From: Diadema setosum
Lineage: Eukaryota > Echinodermata > Echinoidea > Diadematoida > Diadematidae
DNA length: 64,000 nucleotides
Assembly: GCA_033980235.1 (NCBI GenBank)
Contig: CM067075.1
Coordinates: forward strand, 7,260,668 to 7,324,667
Direction of reading: 5' to 3'
The notes below the pieces were generated by a model. It did no database searches and was not told where the DNA came from. It saw nothing but the letters and a program-made list of their open reading frames with translations. The translations under genes were made by a program, and so were the position numbers. Within the stretch, counting starts at the first letter, position 1. Every line of letters begins with the position of its first letter. This document shows positions 1-64,000 of this stretch, one piece after another.

Positions 1-59
1 CTTGCTATAACAAAGGGTATAACTTAATGCCCGGTTTTGTAATACAGCTCACTGTGGAC

Positions 60-400
60 ATCCGTGAACAAGATGTTTAAGGGGTTGATATCGGTTTGGT
101 TGAAATGGAGCTTCAGGTTTCCCAATCTTTTTATGAGATAATGAGAAGCCTCTTGTGAAAAAATATAAGGAAAATTCTGACTGGAATTCGAAGATTATTT
201 GATGAAAAATGGCTTTGAAATGACTGAGATATCCAAAAAAAGAGGTTCTTAAAAACGGCGAGACCCACCATTTAACAGGACTACTCTGGTATTCTTTGTT
301 TTTACCACTTAAAGACCAATTTCCATGAAATAAATTTTGAATTCTTTTTAGACCTTTATGCTCTTTATCATTAAGGTTGACGGTTGACATATCAGGCTTA
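60..400. mobile_element. Foldback MITE copy 1, 'AATCGGTTTTGAAATG' family
   Basis: It shares text such as GAAATGACTGAGATATCCAA and the preceding GAGATAATGAGAAGCCTCTT with later copies at 9655, 36728 and 45597. It is partly decayed at its ends. Confidence 0.6.
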
Positions 401-640
401 AGATTTTGTCAATTGAAAGAAAGAAAGAAAAAAAAAATCATAAAGAGCAATGTGGCCTGGGTGTGGACGGAAATGGTTGATTGTGTTGTTTCCGGTGTTG
501 AATTATGAAAGAAGTGGAGGTATAGGTGGGGGGGGGGGGGATACGGGCAATTCTCCTCAAATTTTAGCAAAAGTCGCTTTGGCGAGGCGATAACCAGGTT
601 CATTTCAACGAGGACCTGCCGAACAAAGAGGGCTATTCGA

Positions 641-1016
641 TTAAAGGTACAGTTTACCATTGGGAGCAGTGATTTCAAAATGTAATGTTCAAGATATCAC
701 ATTTGATGCATATGTGTAGGTCAGTTGTATCACAAAACATCCTACCACGTAAAAATTTTGCAATAAAGCCTAAAATATGTGGAGATATCACCATTTTTAT
801 CACCAAACCATAACTGTAGACGGTTTAGTCGATAAACAGTTTTTATTATAACTATTGTTCACATTTTTTGTATTTAACAATACTTAACATTAATTATACT
901 GATTCAAACTTTTACATTGGTTGTTTCTATCCCTAACTCATATTTTAGAACTATTTTGAAGCACTAAAGCTGAATTTTTGTTTCATCTGCAAATGGTAAA
1001 TAATACCTTTAATGTG
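641..1016 (-). mobile_element. MITE copy 1, 'TTTACCATTGGGAGCAGTGA' family
   Basis: Reverse-complement relative of 53925-54290: the text around 908-1010 (ACATTGGTTGTTTCTATCCC and onward) is the complement of about 53930-54030. Both ends carry a related AAAGG..TTTACCATT terminal sequence. Confidence 0.65.
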
Positions 1017-3069
1017 GACTGAACGGGGACGCCTTTCCCTTTCTGTGGGGATGCCGACTAGTTGTAGTCCACTTGTCATGTTCACCAAGTATGAAACCTG
1101 TTCGCAAGTCATGACGTCATCCGACCTAGAATCACGGTAAACGTAAAATCGTCGTGGTCAAATAGGTACCGGTACTGGACATGAAAATGATCATGCAAAT
1201 AGAATAGACCAGCGATTACCTTTAATAGCCCAACAATAGAACGAAATACTAACAATTCTTTCAAAAATCATAACATAAAAGCAATCGCCAATTCTAATTA
1301 GGTGTGGTTAATTAGGGTGAATCCGATGATTATGGAATGCACCTCACTTGGGGCCTGGGCTAGGTCTCTTTCAGTTTTAAGGGGATTAGTACATTTGTTT
1401 GTTTGTTTGTTTTGGTTTGGATTTTTTTTTTTTGCATAAAACGTGTAATTTTTTCCACTTTGGGAAACTTTTGGACCCTTGAGTGGAGTTTGAGCTGATT
1501 AATTCATTTCCCATTCCTTTGCAAATTTCAGGGCTGGAGTGAAATTAGGTCATCTGCATAAAGATACGAAAGATATTGGTTTTCCTTTTTTTTTAAATTC
1601 ATTTTGGCATTTTATTTTCAGTTCTGGCAGGCAATGAGAATGCAATCCCACTCTTTTCTGTATCCAAACAGCTACCATATGAGGGCGCTCTTTAAAAGTG
1701 AGACACCAGTAACAATGTTGTGTGCGCGCAATATTGTTAGAGAGACGAAGACACCGCCCTGCCACAACTGTCGCGACAGGTAATGAAAAATTAATCGTGT
1801 CGTTAAAAAAAAAAGGGGGGGGGGAGGGGCTAAAGATTGTTTGAAAGTATAGGAATCAGATGATATCAAAATAGGAAACGATAGGATGGACTGTAAAAAT
1901 TGAAAATATGAATAATAAACTTAATGTGATGATGTAGCCAATATGACATTGTAAGATTAGACAAACAGACACACAAAAATACTGTGTATGGGAAGAAATA
2001 TGGGACTGTATTTTAAGGGAATGTGAAAGCAGTGCCAAGAACTAGAAGAAGGAGAGAAAGCAGAACGCAGATATGAGTTAAGGGGAAAAATGAGAAGCCA
2101 AGAAGACAGACTTATAGATTCTTGGAAAGTGGGTAATAAACTTTTGCATTCTCATAAATAAGGTAACCATTCTAGTTTGACATCACTTTACTCTCATCAA
2201 ACAAAATTCGTGATCCATGCTGGTATGGGAGGGTTGGAAACAACTCTTGTCTGATATAATTGCAGAAACAAGTGCAAGCAAAGGGGGTGGGGGTGGTGTT
2301 GGTTTCTCTGGGACCTGCTCTTAGCACTCTAAGAACCTTACACAAGTCCAATTTGATTAGGAAGCAGGAACTTCCGGTGCAGGTGCATGGCTGCCTACTA
2401 TAGACAAAGAGAGTGTGAATAAGCCCAGCTGGGGGATGCTTGTTAAACTCCGGTACCTATTTCCTATCCATTTCCTTCTGGTAATTCGGTCCAAATAATA
2501 TGTAATGTCTTTCCTTTTTTTAAAGGGGTTATACAGTAAAGCAAGGAAATAGATCTGATGGTGCAAGGAAAAGAATTCGAAAACTTCCATTTTGATGACA
2601 TTAGTTGTTAGAAACGAACACTCACGCAAGATCTGCAGATAGATTTTAAAAAAAATTAATTGTTTTGTGTGTATGTCCCTGTGTGTGAGAGAGAAAAACA
2701 TGGTGAAGGGGTGGGGGTGAGGCTGGGAAGAAAGTTAGAACTAAGAGCCAAGAACCACTGTGTAGTCCCATGTAATCAGAGTCACGCTTGAGTTCAGCGA
2801 TGTTTTGTTCGCTGCCACTGAGCTGCAGTTTGGCTCACAGGACGAGTGATCTATCTCCAGGACCTCGCTATTGTATAGGGCGCCCACTGATAATGGGCCT
2901 ACTCGCTGCGCTGCAATATTCACTGGGCTGCACAGCTGTTTGCACGCAGTGACTTCCTTTCATTCAACCCGCAGTACTGCACCAGAATCTAACCAACTCC
3001 AAGCGCTCTGAACATTGCTGTAGGCTGCCGGCTTTCCCGGAACGGACCATACCCACTGGTTCCGAGTTC

Positions 3070-3305
3070 TTTGCCAGTCCCACTTTTTTATACTGGTACT
3101 GGACGTACAATAGCTTGTTTTATCTCTTGTTTCTCTTCCCAGCGTGAAACTACGATGCAGTGATTCTCTGCCTGTTTAAGTGTTTGGGATTTTGATCTTA
3201 TAAACCCTTCAGAGCGTATACAACTCGCTACACCAAGTTGTTGTCTTTGGTCGGAGTTGCCGGACATCGGTTCTTGTGGACTTCGTTGGCTCAAAGTTGT
3301 TGAGG
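3070..3305 (+). promoter_or_regulatory. Putative core promoter and 5' UTR of the integrin alpha gene
   Basis: A TATA-like stretch (TTTTTTATACTGG) lies near 3084-3096, about 210 bp before the start codon, in a locally GC-richer region. The reading frame of exon 1 is closed upstream by TAA at 3201-3203, which supports 3306 as the true start. No transcript evidence is available, and an upstream non-coding exon cannot be excluded. Confidence 0.25.
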
Positions 3306-63248
<59,943 letters not shown>

Positions 63249-63435
63249 GTAAGCTCTCGCCCTCTTTGGGTAACATTACAGTAATGTGGTAGCGGTACAA
63301 AGTCGGAGATCATAAAAGAAAAAAAAAAGAATGCGCGTAAAGTCGACTTTGGTAATATAACCTTCAGTTTTCTACTAATCATTTTATTTCTTAATGTATC
63401 ATAATATTTTCCTTAATGAAGAAGGCAAATTATAT

Positions 63436-63623
63436 ACAGTGCACTCCCGTTATTACGAACACGGTTATAACGAAATGCTCGTTACAACGAATTAATAAAT
63501 GAGGTCAAAAGGTTATCACCTATATACATTCACGGACTGTACTGTTCGGCTATGACGAAATTTCAATATAACGAAAGAAAAACTCCAGTCCCGGGGACTT
63601 CGTTATAAGTGGAGTGCACTGTA
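63436..63623. mobile_element. Tigger/pogo-like MITE with TA flanks
   Basis: Starts ACAGTGCACTCCCGTTAT and ends AAGTGGAGTGCACTGT, bounded by TA on both sides. CGTTATAACGA-type text recurs inside. The family name is inferred from TIR style only. Confidence 0.75.
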
Positions 63624-64000
63624 TCAATTTAAAGTTTAGCATTCAATGAATTCGTACCAGCCACAGAAAAAGAAATCTTATATTACAATAATCACGTTTT
63701 CGTGATGACTTATCACAAATAACATTATGAAAAGATCAAGTGTAGAGTCAGAAAAAGAGAGTCAAAAAGACTCAAAATGGAACAAGAGTTGGACAATGAT
63801 AACAAAATAATAACAAAGAAAGAAAATGATAGGAATGAAGAAAGGAAGAAAAGAGGACTGAAGGGAAAGAAGAGTAGAAAAGCAATATAGAAGAACAATG
63901 ATAAGCGGAAAAAAAGGAAAGAAATAGATGAATAGAATGAAGAAAAAAAAAACAACTGAAGAAGTTTGAGAGAAATAAACAGCGCCATCCTCCGTCCGGT

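Larger units (their letters stand above)
1..3069. other. Upstream flank, no gene seen
   Basis: No conserved open frame was found. It contains a foldback MITE copy (about 60-400), a second MITE copy on the minus strand (about 641-1016), a 13-G run at 528-540 and simple repeats such as GTTTGTTT near 1395. The rest holds nothing I can name. Confidence 0.6.

Noticed and set aside
3276..3305. Upstream GTG start extending the integrin by ten residues
   Set aside because: GTG is not a normal animal start. The ATG at 3306 has a strong context and gives a proper signal peptide directly before FNMDT.
63983..64000. Possible exon 21 start after AACAG
   Set aside because: There is no pyrimidine tract before the AG, and the 18 bases left do not show a family motif.

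Overview
The window is animal nuclear DNA. It holds the 5' two-thirds of one multi-exon gene for an integrin alpha subunit on the + strand, and almost everything else is intron and flank packed with repeats. I assembled 20 coding exons by hand from 3306 to 63248. Every intron has GT..AG ends, all phases agree, and together they give 674 codons with no internal stop. The chain has a signal peptide, a seven-bladed FG-GAP beta-propeller with calcium loops, the thigh domain, the genu cysteine loop and the start of calf-1. The rest of calf-1, calf-2, the membrane helix and the cytoplasmic tail must lie past the right edge. No vWA (I) domain is present. Blade motifs such as DDSY-GY, REPxGxC and PYGGE..KGIVYI point to the alpha-V/alpha-5/alpha-8/alpha-IIb (RGD-binding, insect PS2-like) clade. 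This placement rests on remembered family motifs, not on an alignment.

The organism is probably a marine invertebrate, most likely an echinoderm such as a sea urchin. The protein is integrin-like but clearly divergent from vertebrate subunits. The first intron is about 31 kb, exons are short (43-161 nt), microsatellites are very abundant (CA, AT, GATA, AATTC, ATTC) and short inverted-repeat DNA transposons (MITEs) are very dense. The species is an inference.

Layout: 1-3305 is upstream flank with two MITE copies and a possible promoter. Exon 1 lies at 3306-3466. Intron 1 (3467-34265) carries a GC-rich 1.4 kb TIR element, a tandem satellite, a 3.6 kb near-palindrome made of two inverted 1.7 kb elements, an AT-cored palindrome, a perfect 43-bp stem hairpin, a TTAGGG-bearing foldback element and a run of 'TTCGTTATTCCGAA' repeats. 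Exons 2-8 (34266-51525) are far apart and encode blades 1-4. Exons 9-20 (52082-63248) are closer together and encode blades 5-7, thigh and genu/calf-1. Intron 10 holds a locally amplified block broken up by two different MITEs.

No second protein-coding gene, rRNA, CRISPR array or intact tRNA was found. The most striking non-coding structures are the 3.6 kb near-palindrome in intron 1, the hairpin at 25122-25264, several repeat families that recur within this one locus (including a nested insertion), and the alignment of introns with the calcium-loop repeats in the protein.
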